A stretch of DNA of 64,000 nucleotides from Pseudoflavonifractor intestinihominis. GTDB lineage: Bacteria; Bacillota; Clostridia; Oscillospirales; Oscillospiraceae. Positions 16,932-25,663 of the stretch are shown one piece after another. The translations under genes were made by a program, and so were the position numbers. The notes below the pieces were generated by a model that searched no databases, was not told the DNA's origin, and worked only from the letters and a program-made list of their open reading frames with translations. Every line of letters starts with the position of its first letter. Position 1 is the stretch's first letter. The stretch covers positions 52,886 to 116,885 of the forward strand of contig NZ_JBBMFK010000011.1 of NCBI RefSeq assembly GCF_040096055.1, in the 5' to 3' direction.

Positions 16932-19385
16932 ATGCTGAATCGAGAAGAAGAACTGCGGTTCTGCAAGGCCCGCAGAGCCGCGATCGAGCTGGACTATCAG
17001 AATCTGAATCCGGAGCAGCGCAAGGCCGTGCTGGCCACCGAGGGCCCCCTGCTGCTGCTGGCAGGCGCGGGCAGCGGCAAGACCACCGTGCTCATCCACC
17101 GCATCGCCAACCTGATGAAGTACGGCCGGGGCTCCGACTGCGACGAGGTGCCCGAGTGGGTCACCGGGGAGGACCTGGCCTTCCTGGAGGACTACGCGGC
17201 CCATCCCGACCCGGAGAAGAAGGCGGAGCAGGAGCGGCTGTGCCGGGTGGACCCGGCGGTGCCCTGGTCCATCATCGCCATCACCTTCACCAACAAGGCC
17301 GCTGGGGAGCTGAAGGAGCGGCTGGAGCGGATGCTGGGCCCCGCGGCCAACGACATCTGGGCCTCCACCTTCCACTCCGCCTGCGTGCGCATCCTGCGGC
17401 GGGACATCGACCGGCTGGGCTTCTCCAAGTCCTTCACCATCTACGACACCGCCGACGCCGAGCGGGTCATCAAGGACATCATCAAGGACTTCAACCTGGA
17501 CGACAAGGCCTTCCCCGCCAAGAGCATCGCCGGGTACATCTCCCGGGCCAAGGACGCCATGAAGCTGGGGGCGGACTACCTGGCCGAGTGCGAGAAGGCG
17601 GGGGACTACCGCCTCATCAAGATCGCCAAGGTGTATGTGGAGTACGAGAAGCGGCTGCGGGACGCCAACGCCCTGGACTTTGACGACATCATCCTCCACA
17701 CCGTCCGCCTGCTCAAGGAGTTTGACGAGGTGCGGGAGTACTACCAGCGGAAGTTCCGCTATGTGCTCATCGACGAGTACCAGGACACCAACAACCTCCA
17801 GTACCAGCTCTCCGCCACCCTGGCGGGCGGGTACGAGAACATCTGCGTGGTGGGCGACGACGACCAGTCCATCTACCGCTTCCGGGGCGCCACCATTGAG
17901 AACATCCTCTCCTTTGAGAAGCAGTACAAGGGCGCCCGGGTCATCCGCCTGGAGCAGAACTACCGCTCCACCAAGAACATCCTGGAGGCCTCCAACGCGG
18001 TCATCCGCAACAACCAGGGCCGCAAGGGCAAGGAGCTGTGGACCGACCACGGCGAGGGCGACAAGGTCCAGTGCTACACCGCCATGAACGAGCACGACGA
18101 GGCCCAGTATGTGGCGGCCCAGATCCTGGGCAGCTACTCCTCCGGGCGGCACTGGAAGGACCACGCCGTGCTCTACCGGATGAACGCCCAGTCCAACCAG
18201 ATCGAGCAGGCCTTCAAGCGCAACGGCGTGCCCTACCGCATCATCGGCGGCATCCGCTTCTTCGACCGGGCCGAGGTCAAGGACATGCTGGCCTACCTGT
18301 GCGTCATCAACAACCCCGGCGACGACCTGCGCCTCCAGCGCATCATCAACAACCCGCCCCGGGGCATCGGCGCCACCACCATCGACCGGGCCCAGAACAT
18401 CGCCGCCCAGGAGGGGCGCTCCCTGTGGGAGGTCATCTCCAACGCCCAGGCCTATCCGGAGCTCCAGAAGGCGGCGGCCAAGCTGGCCGCTTTCACCGAC
18501 ATGATGGCCGAGCTGCGCAAGCTGTCCGGCGAGATGGAGCTGCCCGCCTTCTATGAGGAGCTGGTGGCCCGCACCGGGTACGCCGTCATGCTGGAGCAGA
18601 AGAACACCATTGAGGACCGCACCCGGCTGGAGAACGTGCAGGAGCTGCTGACCTCCATCAACGGCTATCTGGAGAACGCCGACGAGCCCAGCCTGTCCGG
18701 CTTCCTGGACGAGATCGCCCTGTACACCGACCTGGACAGCCACGACCCCGAGGAGGACTGCGTGGTCATGATGACCATGCACTCGGCCAAGGGCCTGGAG
18801 TTCCCGGTGGTCTTTGTGGTGGGCGTGGAAGAGGGCATCTTCCCCGGCATCCGTGCCATCGGCGAGCCGGAGGAGATGGAGGAGGAGCGCCGCCTGTGCT
18901 ACGTGGCCATGACCCGGGCCAAGGAGAAGCTGTACATGACCTGCGCCTCCCAGCGCATGCTCTTCGGCCGCACCAACAACAACCGGCCCTCCCGCTTCCT
19001 GGGGGAGATCCCGGAGGAGTACGTGGAGAAGTCGGGCCGTCTGCCCCGCAGCGAGCGGACCGAGGAGCACCAGGACGGAGAGCCCCCCAAGAAGAAGGCG
19101 CCCGCATGGCGCAAGCCCGCCGAGCGGGGGTACTCCCTGGGCGGCGGCTACACCACCTACCCCAAGGGCACGGCGGTGGAGCCCAAGATCGGCGGCGCCG
19201 CTTCCGCCGCCAAGCCGGCCGATTTCCACAAGGGCGACATGGTCCAGCACAAGGCCTTCGGCAAGGGCATGGTGGTCAACCTGATGCCCATGGGCGGCGA
19301 CGCCCTCATCGAGATCGCCTTTGACAACGTGGGCACCAAAAAGCTGATGCTCAAGTCGGCGGCCCAGCACATGACCAAGCTGTAA
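16932..19385 (+). CDS. pcrA: UvrD/PcrA-family ATP-dependent DNA helicase
   Basis: This 817-residue SF1A helicase unwinds DNA 3' to 5' in repair and replication-conflict resolution. Walker A AGAGSGKTT is at residues 44-52. Motif Ia is ITFTNKAAGELKERL, motif II is IDEYQDTN, motif III is GDDDQSIYRFRGA and motif IV is EQNYRSTKNI. The late motif MTMHSAKGLEFPVV and AMTRAKEKL follow. The C-terminus has the PcrA-type tudor-like segment (GDMVQHKAFGKGMV). It is longer than Bacillus PcrA because of an acidic insertion of about 45 residues (about 64-110) between motifs I and Ia. I chose ATG 16932 after GAGGAG; the GTG at 16899 lies inside the hairpin. Confidence 0.95.
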   Translation: MLNREEELRFCKARRAAIELDYQNLNPEQRKAVLATEGPLLLLAGAGSGKTTVLIHRIANLMKYGRGSDCDEVPEWVTGEDLAFLEDYAAHPDPEKKAEQERLCRVDPAVPWSIIAITFTNKAAGELKERLERMLGPAANDIWASTFHSACVRILRRDIDRLGFSKSFTIYDTADAERVIKDIIKDFNLDDKAFPAKSIAGYISRAKDAMKLGADYLAECEKAGDYRLIKIAKVYVEYEKRLRDANALDFDDIILHTVRLLKEFDEVREYYQRKFRYVLIDEYQDTNNLQYQLSATLAGGYENICVVGDDDQSIYRFRGATIENILSFEKQYKGARVIRLEQNYRSTKNILEASNAVIRNNQGRKGKELWTDHGEGDKVQCYTAMNEHDEAQYVAAQILGSYSSGRHWKDHAVLYRMNAQSNQIEQAFKRNGVPYRIIGGIRFFDRAEVKDMLAYLCVINNPGDDLRLQRIINNPPRGIGATTIDRAQNIAAQEGRSLWEVISNAQAYPELQKAAAKLAAFTDMMAELRKLSGEMELPAFYEELVARTGYAVMLEQKNTIEDRTRLENVQELLTSINGYLENADEPSLSGFLDEIALYTDLDSHDPEEDCVVMMTMHSAKGLEFPVVFVVGVEEGIFPGIRAIGEPEEMEEERRLCYVAMTRAKEKLYMTCASQRMLFGRTNNNRPSRFLGEIPEEYVEKSGRLPRSERTEEHQDGEPPKKKAPAWRKPAERGYSLGGGYTTYPKGTAVEPKIGGAASAAKPADFHKGDMVQHKAFGKGMVVNLMPMGGDALIEIAFDNVGTKKLMLKSAAQHMTKL

Positions 19386-19404
19386 GCGGCTCAGAGAAAG
19401 AAAA

Positions 19405-19438
19405 ACGGCGCACACCCTGTGTAAAGGGTGTGCGCCGT
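19405..19438. terminator. Terminator between the helicase and HAD genes
   Basis: A 13-bp stem (19405-19417 with 19426-19438) encloses an 8-base loop. On the minus strand a T-run follows directly, so it is a good intrinsic terminator for the HAD gene. On the plus strand the T-run is missing, so its effect on the helicase gene is less sure. Confidence 0.8.
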
Positions 19439-19471
19439 ACAGCGGCTGGGGCACAACGGACAGCATGGAAA

Positions 19472-20101
19472 TCAGGCCAGAAGCTCTGTAAAGCTATAAA
19501 CATAACAGTCGCATAGCCGGCGCATTTTCTCCTCGTGGGCGGCATAGAAGCGGTCGTATACCCCTACCACCGTCAGGCCGGCGGCCTTGGCCGCCTCGCA
19601 GGCGCCGGGGGAGTCCTCGTACATGGTGCAGGCGCTGGCCGGCACCCCCAGCTGCTCCAGGGCCAGCTGGAAGGATTTGGGGTTGCGCTTCTCCAGGCCC
19701 ATCTCCTGGACGTAGATTACCCGGGAAAAGTATTGCTTCAGGCCGTGGCGCTCCAGGGCCGCCCGGCACAGCTCGGGCACGCAGGCGGTGAAGAGGGCCA
19801 TGGGCGTCCCCTGGGCGGCGCACTGCACCAGGTACTCCGCCGCCCCCGGCTTCAGGGGCACCTGGTGCTCATAGGCGTCCCGGGCCATGGAGAGCCACTC
19901 GTCCATGATGGCCTGGGGCTCCAGGTCCAGGTGGTAGTACTCCCGGGTGAACTGGGCGGCAATGGGGAAGATGGAGTGGCCCACCGTCTCGCAGTACTCC
20001 CGGGTGGGGGTCAGCCCCCGGCGCTGGAGAAAGCGGACGTCGATCTCCTCCCACACGCCGTTGGAGTCCACCAGCGTGCCGTCAAAATCAAAGAGTTTCA
20101 T
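19472..20101 (-). CDS. HAD-superfamily hydrolase (beta-phosphoglucomutase-like)
   Basis: This 209-residue subfamily IA HAD enzyme has the nucleophile and acid/base aspartates D5 and D7 in LFDFDGTLVDSN. Motif II threonine is in ALFTACVPE. The late motif MYEDSPGACEAAKAAGL carries the metal-binding acidic residues. The helical cap fits phosphoglycolate phosphatase or beta-phosphoglucomutase relatives; the substrate is not predictable. I chose ATG 20101 because TTGGAGGACTCT precedes it; the 35-residue upstream extension overlaps the divergent EamA gene. Only about 60 bases separate the two divergent starts. Confidence 0.9.
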   Translation of the reverse strand: MKLFDFDGTLVDSNGVWEEIDVRFLQRRGLTPTREYCETVGHSIFPIAAQFTREYYHLDLEPQAIMDEWLSMARDAYEHQVPLKPGAAEYLVQCAAQGTPMALFTACVPELCRAALERHGLKQYFSRVIYVQEMGLEKRNPKSFQLALEQLGVPASACTMYEDSPGACEAAKAAGLTVVGVYDRFYAAHEEKMRRLCDCYVYSFTELLA

Positions 20102-20160
20102 AGAGTCCTCCAAATTGAGATTCCCAACTATTCTATCACAACCAAAGGAGCGGGGCAACC

Positions 20161-21084
20161 GTGCAGGAACAGAACAGAGACCGGGCGCTGGCCCGGTTGT
20201 CAACACCTCTCATCATCCTGGCCACCATCATCTGGGGCAGCTCGTTCGTGGTCATGAAGAGCAGCGTGGACGTGCTGCCCACCTTCTGGCTGCTGGCCAT
20301 CCGGTTCACGGCCTCCGCCGTGGTGCTGGCGCTGGTCTTCTGGAAGCGGTGGAAGCTGGTGGACAGGCACTACTTCATCGGCGGCGGCATCATGGGCTTC
20401 TTCCTTTTCCTGGCCTATGCCTTCCAGACCTTCGGGCTGGAGGGCACCACGCCGGGCAAGAACGCCTTCCTCACCGCCGTCTACTGCGTCATCGTGCCCT
20501 TCCTGTACTGGGCGGTGGCCCGGAAGCGGCCCGACCGGTACAACATCGCCGCCGCCGTGCTGTGCATCGCGGGCATCGGGCTGGTGTCGGTCACCGGTGA
20601 GAACGCCGCGGCCATCAGCATCGGCGACGGCCTGACCCTGGTGGGCGGTTTCTTCTTCGCGGCCCACATCGTGGCCGTGGCCCGCTTCTCCGAGGGCCGG
20701 GACATCTTCCTCCTCACCGCCATCCAGTTCGCCTCCTTTGCCGTCTTCTCCTGGCTGGGGGTGCTGGTGACCCGGCCCGTCCTGCCTGTGGAGGCCATGG
20801 ACGGCGGCCTGGTCCTCTCCCTGGCCTACCTGGTGATCTTCGCCTCCTGCGGGGCCCTGCTGTTCCAGAACATCGGCCAGAAGTACACCGCCCCCGCCAC
20901 AGCGGCAGTGCTGTTGTCCCTGGAGGCCCCCTTCGGCGTGGTGTTCTCCATCCTCTTTGCCGACGAGCGGCCCACGCCCCTGATGGTGCTGGGCTTTGTG
21001 CTCATCTTTGTGGCGGTCATCTGCTCGGAGACCAAGTTCTCCTTCCTCCACCGGGAGAGAGGGGAGAAGGTCCACGCGGAATGA
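20161..21084 (+). CDS. EamA/RhaT-family drug/metabolite transporter
   Basis: This 307-residue membrane protein has ten predicted helices in two five-helix EamA repeats (first IIWGSSFVVMKSSVDVLPT; second beginning near GGFFFAAHIVAVARF). Members export amino acids or metabolites. The substrate is unknown. The start is GTG at 20161, with AAGGAG 9 bases upstream. It lies between a divergent HAD gene and the Trp T-box leader. Confidence 0.92.
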   Translation: MQEQNRDRALARLSTPLIILATIIWGSSFVVMKSSVDVLPTFWLLAIRFTASAVVLALVFWKRWKLVDRHYFIGGGIMGFFLFLAYAFQTFGLEGTTPGKNAFLTAVYCVIVPFLYWAVARKRPDRYNIAAAVLCIAGIGLVSVTGENAAAISIGDGLTLVGGFFFAAHIVAVARFSEGRDIFLLTAIQFASFAVFSWLGVLVTRPVLPVEAMDGGLVLSLAYLVIFASCGALLFQNIGQKYTAPATAAVLLSLEAPFGVVFSILFADERPTPLMVLGFVLIFVAVICSETKFSFLHRERGEKVHAE

Positions 21085-21158
21085 TCCGGCCAGCGCCCCG
21101 GCGGAACCCCTCCGCCGGGGCGCTGCTGTGTCCCGGCGAAAAAAGAGGAAACAGGGGG

Positions 21159-21187
21159 TTGACAAATGTCCCCTTCCTGCGTATAAT
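21159..21187 (+). promoter_or_regulatory. Consensus promoter of the T-box-controlled importer
   Basis: TTGACA (21159-21164), 17 bases, TATAAT (21182-21187): a full match to the sigma-A consensus at both hexamers. Confidence 0.95.
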
Positions 21188-21193
21188 GCAATA

Positions 21194-21477
21194 CAACAAA
21201 GCAATAAAGCAGCGAAACCTATGACGGAGAGAAGTAGCCGTTGCAGCTGATGCAAAGCGATTCCCGGACAGTGTGAGCGGGATCTGAGGCGGGCGCGTGA
21301 ATGGACTCCGGAGGGCGGCTTGAACGGGGAAACCCAAGTAGATGCCGACGGGCTCCCACCCGTTACCCATCGGGCGCGCATGATGGTGCGCGAAGCGAGC
21401 GGACGCGCAAGCGTCAATTTGGGTGGTATCGCAGAAGCAGAAGCTTTTGTCCCATGTGGGGACAAAGGCTTTTTTTG
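21194..21477 (+). promoter_or_regulatory. T-box leader, probably tRNA-Trp responsive
   Basis: The leader shows the T-box order. A GGAGAGAAGTAG motif near its 5' end supplies the AGTA side of the specifier loop. The opposing strand reads GAA-TGG-A, giving a UGG tryptophan specifier. A stem III-like hairpin follows (CCGACGGG...CCCGTT). The conserved T-box GGGTGGTATCGC is at about 21421-21432. An intrinsic terminator closes the leader. Uncharged tRNA-Trp would pair with specifier and T-box, favour the antiterminator and switch on the three-gene importer downstream. The specifier call is from motif position, not a folded model. Confidence 0.88.
21441..21477 (+). terminator. Regulated terminator of the Trp T-box
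   Basis: A 13-bp stem (21441-21453 with 21459-21471, one G-T pair) encloses a 5-base loop and is followed by a T-run of 7. It is the off-state of the T-box switch. Confidence 0.9.
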
Positions 21478-21585
21478 TTTCTCAAATCAAGGCCGCTTGG
21501 CAGACGGCCCCTCCATCAACCATCCAAACACATTAAAGTCCGCCGGGGCAGAGGCCGCCGGGGACGAGAATTTGGAGGAACTACC

Positions 21586-22617
21586 ATGAAGAAGCTGAAT
21601 CTGAAGTCCATCGCCGCCCTGACCGCCGCGGCCGCCATGACCCTGTCCCTCACCGCCTGCACCCAGACCGGCGGCGACACCGGCGGAGCGGGAAACACCG
21701 CGCAGCAGTCCGGCGGCAAGACCTATAACGTGGCCGTGGTCAAGCAGATGGACCACGCCTCTCTGGACGAGATCGCCAACGCCATCACCGCCCGGCTGGA
21801 CGAGATCGCCGCCGAGCAGGGCGTGACCATCCACTATGAGGTGTCCTCCGGCCAGAACGACCAGAGCGTGCTGCGGCAGCTGGGCGACCAGGCCATTGCC
21901 GACGGGGTGGACGTGATCATCCCCATCGCCACCACCGCCGCCCAGGTGATGGCCGTGTGCGCCGAGGAGACCAAGACCCCGGTGGTCTTTGCCGCCATCT
22001 CCTATCCCGACACCGCCGACCTGACCGGCATCGACTACGTCACCGGCACCAGCGACGCCCTGGACACCAACCTGATCATGGACATGATGCTGGCGCAGAA
22101 CCCCAACGTGTCCAAGGTGGGGCTGCTCTACTCCCTGTCCGAGCCCAACTCCCAGGTGCCCATCGCCGAGGCCAAGGAATATCTGGACGGCAAGGGCATC
22201 GCCTATGAGGAGGCCACCGCCAACACCAACGACGAGGTCATCGCCGCCGCCAGCTCCCTCATCGCCGACGGCGTGGACGCGGTGTTCACCCCCACCGACA
22301 ATGTGATTATGTCCGCCGAGCTGGCCATCTATGAGGACTTTATCGAGGCGGGCATCCCCCACTACACCGGGGCCGACTCCTTTGTCCGCAACGGCGCCTT
22401 CGCCACCTGCGGCGTGAACTACACCGACCTGGGCGCCCAGACCGCCGACCTGGCCTACAAGGCCGTCACCGAGGGCATGGACGCCATGGAGGACTACTAC
22501 CAGGTGTCCGGCGGCATCATCACCGTCAACTCCGAGACCGCCGACGCCCTGGGCATCGACTACTCGGTGTTCGACAGCATGGGCCAGGTGACCACCGTCA
22601 CCACCACCGAGGACTGA
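21586..22617 (+). CDS. trpX: ABC transporter substrate-binding lipoprotein (TrpX-like)
   Basis: This is a 343-residue ABC_sub_bind (COG2984-type) periplasmic-binding-like protein. The signal peptide ends in lipobox LTAC with C25 as lipid anchor. The mature part has two alpha/beta lobes (YNVAVVKQMDHASLDEI at its start; VDAVFTPTDNVIMSAE later). Proteins of this family form TrpXYZ importers in Firmicutes controlled by Trp T-boxes, which matches the UGG leader upstream; substrate tryptophan is inferred from that. GGAGGA precedes ATG 21586. The open frame upstream crosses the leader RNA and is not coding. Confidence 0.9.
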   Translation: MKKLNLKSIAALTAAAAMTLSLTACTQTGGDTGGAGNTAQQSGGKTYNVAVVKQMDHASLDEIANAITARLDEIAAEQGVTIHYEVSSGQNDQSVLRQLGDQAIADGVDVIIPIATTAAQVMAVCAEETKTPVVFAAISYPDTADLTGIDYVTGTSDALDTNLIMDMMLAQNPNVSKVGLLYSLSEPNSQVPIAEAKEYLDGKGIAYEEATANTNDEVIAAASSLIADGVDAVFTPTDNVIMSAELAIYEDFIEAGIPHYTGADSFVRNGAFATCGVNYTDLGAQTADLAYKAVTEGMDAMEDYYQVSGGIITVNSETADALGIDYSVFDSMGQVTTVTTTED

Positions 22618-22638
22618 ATCAAATCTCACACAGGCTGT

Positions 22639-22658
22639 CCCCCGGCTAAGGCCGGGGG
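22639..22658 (+). repeat. Intercistronic hairpin between trpX and trpY
   Basis: CCCCCGGC (22639-22646) and GCCGGGGG (22651-22658) form a GC-only stem with a 4-base loop, without T-run. It probably protects the trpX mRNA 3' end or partly terminates, so that the binding protein is made in excess over the permease. The role is inferred. Confidence 0.6.
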
Positions 22659-22691
22659 ATGGCTTGCGTTTTGGAAAGGAGCGGATTTCCC

Positions 22692-23603
22692 GTGCTCTAC
22701 GTTGCACAGACGGCCCTGGAGCTGGGCTTCCAGTACGCGCTGGTGGCCATGGCCCTGTTCCTCAGCTACCGGGTGCTGGACATCGCCGATATGACCACCG
22801 ACGGCTGCTTTGTACTGGGCTGCGCGGTGTCGGTCACCCTCACCGCCGCCGGCCACCCCTTCCTGGCCATCCCCGCCGCCATGCTGGCGGGGGCCTGCGC
22901 CGGATTCGTCACCGCCTTCCTCCAGACCAAGCTGGGGGTGCCCTCCATCCTGGCGGGCATCATCACCAACACGGGCCTGTACACCATCAACCTGATGGCC
23001 ATGGGCTGGAAGGCAAACCAGAGCCTGCTCAAGCAGGACACCATCTTCACCCTCTTCCGCGCCACCGGCATCGGCGGCGACTGGTACGCCATTCTCCTCT
23101 CCGGCGGCATCACGATTCTGATGGGCGTGCTGCTGGTGCTCTTCCTGAACACCCGGCTGGGCCTGTCCATCCGGGCCACCGGCGACAACCGGGACATGGT
23201 GCGTGCCTCCTCCATCAACCCCACCTTTACCATCACCGTTGGCCTGTGCGTGGCCAACGCCCTCACCGGCCTGTCCGGCGCGGTGGTGGGCCAGGCCCAG
23301 AAGACCGCCGACATCAACGGCGGCACCGGCATTGTGGTCATCGGCCTGGCCTGCCTCATCATCGGCGAGACCATCGTGGGCCGGGGCGCCATGTTCCGGG
23401 GGGCCGTCGCCGTCATCCTGGGCAGCATCCTCTACCGCGTTGTGTACGCCCTGGTGCTCCGCTCTCCCATCCCCATCGACTGTCTCAAGCTGGTCACCGC
23501 CATCGTGGTGGCCCTGGCCATCGCCATGCCCACCCTGAAGCAGTGGGCCGCCCTGCAGAACAAAAAGCGCCGGGCCATGGCGGCCAGAAAGGGGGCGCGC
23601 TGA
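22692..23603 (+). CDS. trpY: ABC transporter permease (TrpY-like)
   Basis: This 303-residue integral membrane protein has about eight helices and resembles the COG4120 permeases paired with ABC_sub_bind proteins. Its start region LELGFQYALVAMALFLSYRV, then LDIADMTTDGCF, is typical. I chose GTG 22692, which has AAAGGAG about 10 bases upstream and gives the usual N-terminus; the ATG at 22659 overlaps the hairpin end. The ATPase gene begins one base after its stop. Confidence 0.9.
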   Translation: MLYVAQTALELGFQYALVAMALFLSYRVLDIADMTTDGCFVLGCAVSVTLTAAGHPFLAIPAAMLAGACAGFVTAFLQTKLGVPSILAGIITNTGLYTINLMAMGWKANQSLLKQDTIFTLFRATGIGGDWYAILLSGGITILMGVLLVLFLNTRLGLSIRATGDNRDMVRASSINPTFTITVGLCVANALTGLSGAVVGQAQKTADINGGTGIVVIGLACLIIGETIVGRGAMFRGAVAVILGSILYRVVYALVLRSPIPIDCLKLVTAIVVALAIAMPTLKQWAALQNKKRRAMAARKGAR

Positions 23604-23604
23604 C

Positions 23605-24405
23605 ATGCTGGAGCTGAACAACCTGTCCAAGACCTTCAATCCGGGCACCGTCAACGAGAAGAAGGCCCTGAACCATCTGTCCCTGAAGCTGGAGCCGGGG
23701 GACTTTGCGGCCATCGTGGGCTCCAACGGCGCGGGCAAGTCCACCATGTTCAACGCCATCGCCGGCGACTTCTTCCCCGACGAGGGGTACATCACCCTGG
23801 ACGGAAAGGACATCACCTACCTGCCCGGCTACCGCCGCAGCCGGGAACTGGGCCGCCTGTTCCAGGACCCCATGCGGGGCACCGCGCCCCACATGACCAT
23901 TGAGGAGAACATGGCCCTGGCCTACCTGCGGGCGGGCAGGAGCCAGCGGGCCTATTTCAGCCGGGTGAGCCGGAAGGACAAGGAGCTGTTCCGGGAGCAG
24001 CTCTCCCGGCTGGACATGGGGCTGGAGGACCGGATGAAGCAGCCGGTGGGCCTGCTCTCGGGCGGCCAGCGCCAGGCCCTCACCCTGCTGATGGCCACCA
24101 TGGTGCCCCCCAAGCTGCTGCTGCTGGACGAGCACACCGCCGCCCTTGACCCGGCCACGGCGGAGAAGGTGCTCCGCCTGACCCGGGAGATCGTGGAGCG
24201 GGACCACCTGACCTGCCTGATGATCACCCACAACATGCACCAGGCCCTGGAGCTGGGCAACCGGACCCTGATGATGGACTCGGGCCGCATCGTGCTGGAC
24301 GTGAAGGGGGAGGAGCGCAGGGGCATGACCGTGGACGACCTGCTCCGCCGCTTCCGGGAGAACGTGGGCAAGGGCCTGGACAACGACCGCATCCTGCTCT
24401 CCTGA
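23605..24405 (+). CDS. trpZ: ABC transporter ATP-binding protein (TrpZ-like)
   Basis: This 266-residue ABC ATPase has Walker A GSNGAGKST at about residues 39-47. The signature LSGGQRQAL begins at about 151, Walker B is LLLLDEHTAALDP, and the switch histidine is in MITHNMHQAL. It powers the importer whose permease and binding protein precede it. Family COG1101 is the usual partner of COG2984/COG4120. A strong bidirectional terminator follows. Confidence 0.92.
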   Translation: MLELNNLSKTFNPGTVNEKKALNHLSLKLEPGDFAAIVGSNGAGKSTMFNAIAGDFFPDEGYITLDGKDITYLPGYRRSRELGRLFQDPMRGTAPHMTIEENMALAYLRAGRSQRAYFSRVSRKDKELFREQLSRLDMGLEDRMKQPVGLLSGGQRQALTLLMATMVPPKLLLLDEHTAALDPATAEKVLRLTREIVERDHLTCLMITHNMHQALELGNRTLMMDSGRIVLDVKGEERRGMTVDDLLRRFRENVGKGLDNDRILLS

Positions 24406-24416
24406 ACAAGTACATA

Positions 24417-24452
24417 AAAAAGAGGCTCGCACCTGGGTGCGAACCTCTTTTA
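24417..24452. terminator. Bidirectional terminator after trpZ
   Basis: AAAAGAGG-c-TCGCAC pairs with GTGCGA-a-CCTCTTTT around a CTGG loop. It is flanked by A and T runs, so it serves both trpZ and the minus-strand permease gene. Confidence 0.9.
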
Positions 24453-24469
24453 TGTCAGCGGAACCTATC

Positions 24470-25585
24470 TTACAGCAGAAAGAGCATGGACACGGCGATC
24501 AGAATTACCAGCCCCACCAGATTGGCCAGGGTGAACACGCCCAGGTACCGCAGGGGCTTGGCGCCGGGGGACTTGAGGTACAGCCGGAAGGAGATCAGGC
24601 TGGCCAGGGAGGCGATGAGGGTGCCCAGGCCGCCCACGTCGGTGCCCAGCAGCAGGCCCTTCCAGTCCTCCGTGAAGCCGGAGAGGAGCACCGCCGCGGG
24701 CACGTTGCTGATGACCTGGCTGGCGCACAGGGAGGTAATAAAGGTGTTCTCTGCCATGACGGCGGAGAGGAAGTCCTTCACCGCCGGGATGTTGCCGATG
24801 TTGCCCGCGAAGATGAAAAAGCAGACAAAGGTGAAGAGCAGTCCGTAGTCCACCCGGGGGAAGAGGTGCCGGGCGAAGAGGAGCAGGCACACCGCCACGA
24901 TGGCCAGCAGCACGGCGTAGTGGAGCACGTGGAACACGGACAGCAGGCACAGCAGGAAGAGCACCGCCATCAGCCACAGCTGACGGGGCCGCCGGATGGT
25001 CTGCTTCTCGGGGAAGCGGACCTCGATGCCCTCCGGCCTGACGCACAGTGCGGCCACGGACAGGCCCACCAGGCTCACCAGGGTCAGGGGGACCATGACG
25101 GCGAAGAACGCCCCGGCGGGGATGCCGAAGGCGGAGTAGAGGTACAGGTTCTGGGGGTTGCCCACCGGGGTGGCCATGCTGCCTAGATTGGCCGCCAGGG
25201 TCTGGAGCACCACCAGGTACAGGGCCCGCTCCAGCCGCCCCACCAGCCCCAGCACCAGCAGGGTGAAGGGGACAAAGGTGATGAGGGACACGTCGTTGGT
25301 GATGAGCATGGAGGTGAAGAAGGGGAGGAGCACCAGCACCAGGGAGATGAAGCGCATCCGCTTCTTGCCGGTGAGCAGCTTCTGGGCCAGCACGGCGAAG
25401 AGGCCGCAGTCCTGGAGTCCGGCCACCACCGCCATCAGGCAGAAGAGCAGGGAGAGCACCCGGAAGTCGATGTACCCCAGGTAGGCCGCCGAGGGCGGGA
25501 CAAAAATCATGGAGACCAGGGCGCACAGCAGGGCGATGCAGCCCACGGCCTCCCGCTTGACGAACGAAAGAATGGACGAAGCCAT
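24470..25585 (-). CDS. SLC13/ArsB-type anion permease
   Basis: This 371-residue membrane protein has about ten helices and the conserved pattern of the CitMHS/SLC13/ArsB superfamily. Examples are VSLITFVPFTLLVLG, the re-entrant-loop-like NLGSMATPVGNPQNLYLYS and the C-terminal DVGGLGTLIASLASLIS. These proteins move dicarboxylates, citrate or oxyanions. Which one is not clear. GAGGAGAG precedes ATG 25585. It lies 78 bases downstream of the TSCPD gene on the same strand and may share its transcript. Confidence 0.88.
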   Translation of the reverse strand: MASSILSFVKREAVGCIALLCALVSMIFVPPSAAYLGYIDFRVLSLLFCLMAVVAGLQDCGLFAVLAQKLLTGKKRMRFISLVLVLLPFFTSMLITNDVSLITFVPFTLLVLGLVGRLERALYLVVLQTLAANLGSMATPVGNPQNLYLYSAFGIPAGAFFAVMVPLTLVSLVGLSVAALCVRPEGIEVRFPEKQTIRRPRQLWLMAVLFLLCLLSVFHVLHYAVLLAIVAVCLLLFARHLFPRVDYGLLFTFVCFFIFAGNIGNIPAVKDFLSAVMAENTFITSLCASQVISNVPAAVLLSGFTEDWKGLLLGTDVGGLGTLIASLASLISFRLYLKSPGAKPLRYLGVFTLANLVGLVILIAVSMLFLL

Positions 25586-25663
25586 GGATGATCTCTCCTC
25601 ACGGAAAGCGGCCCCACCGGCGCCAGGGCCGTTGGGACCGCTCTCTCTTTGGTATGGACCGGG

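Noticed and set aside
21301..21585. N-terminal extension of the TrpX-like protein
   Set aside because: The frame runs through the T-box RNA and terminator; ATG 21586 with GGAGGA gives a perfect lipoprotein signal peptide.
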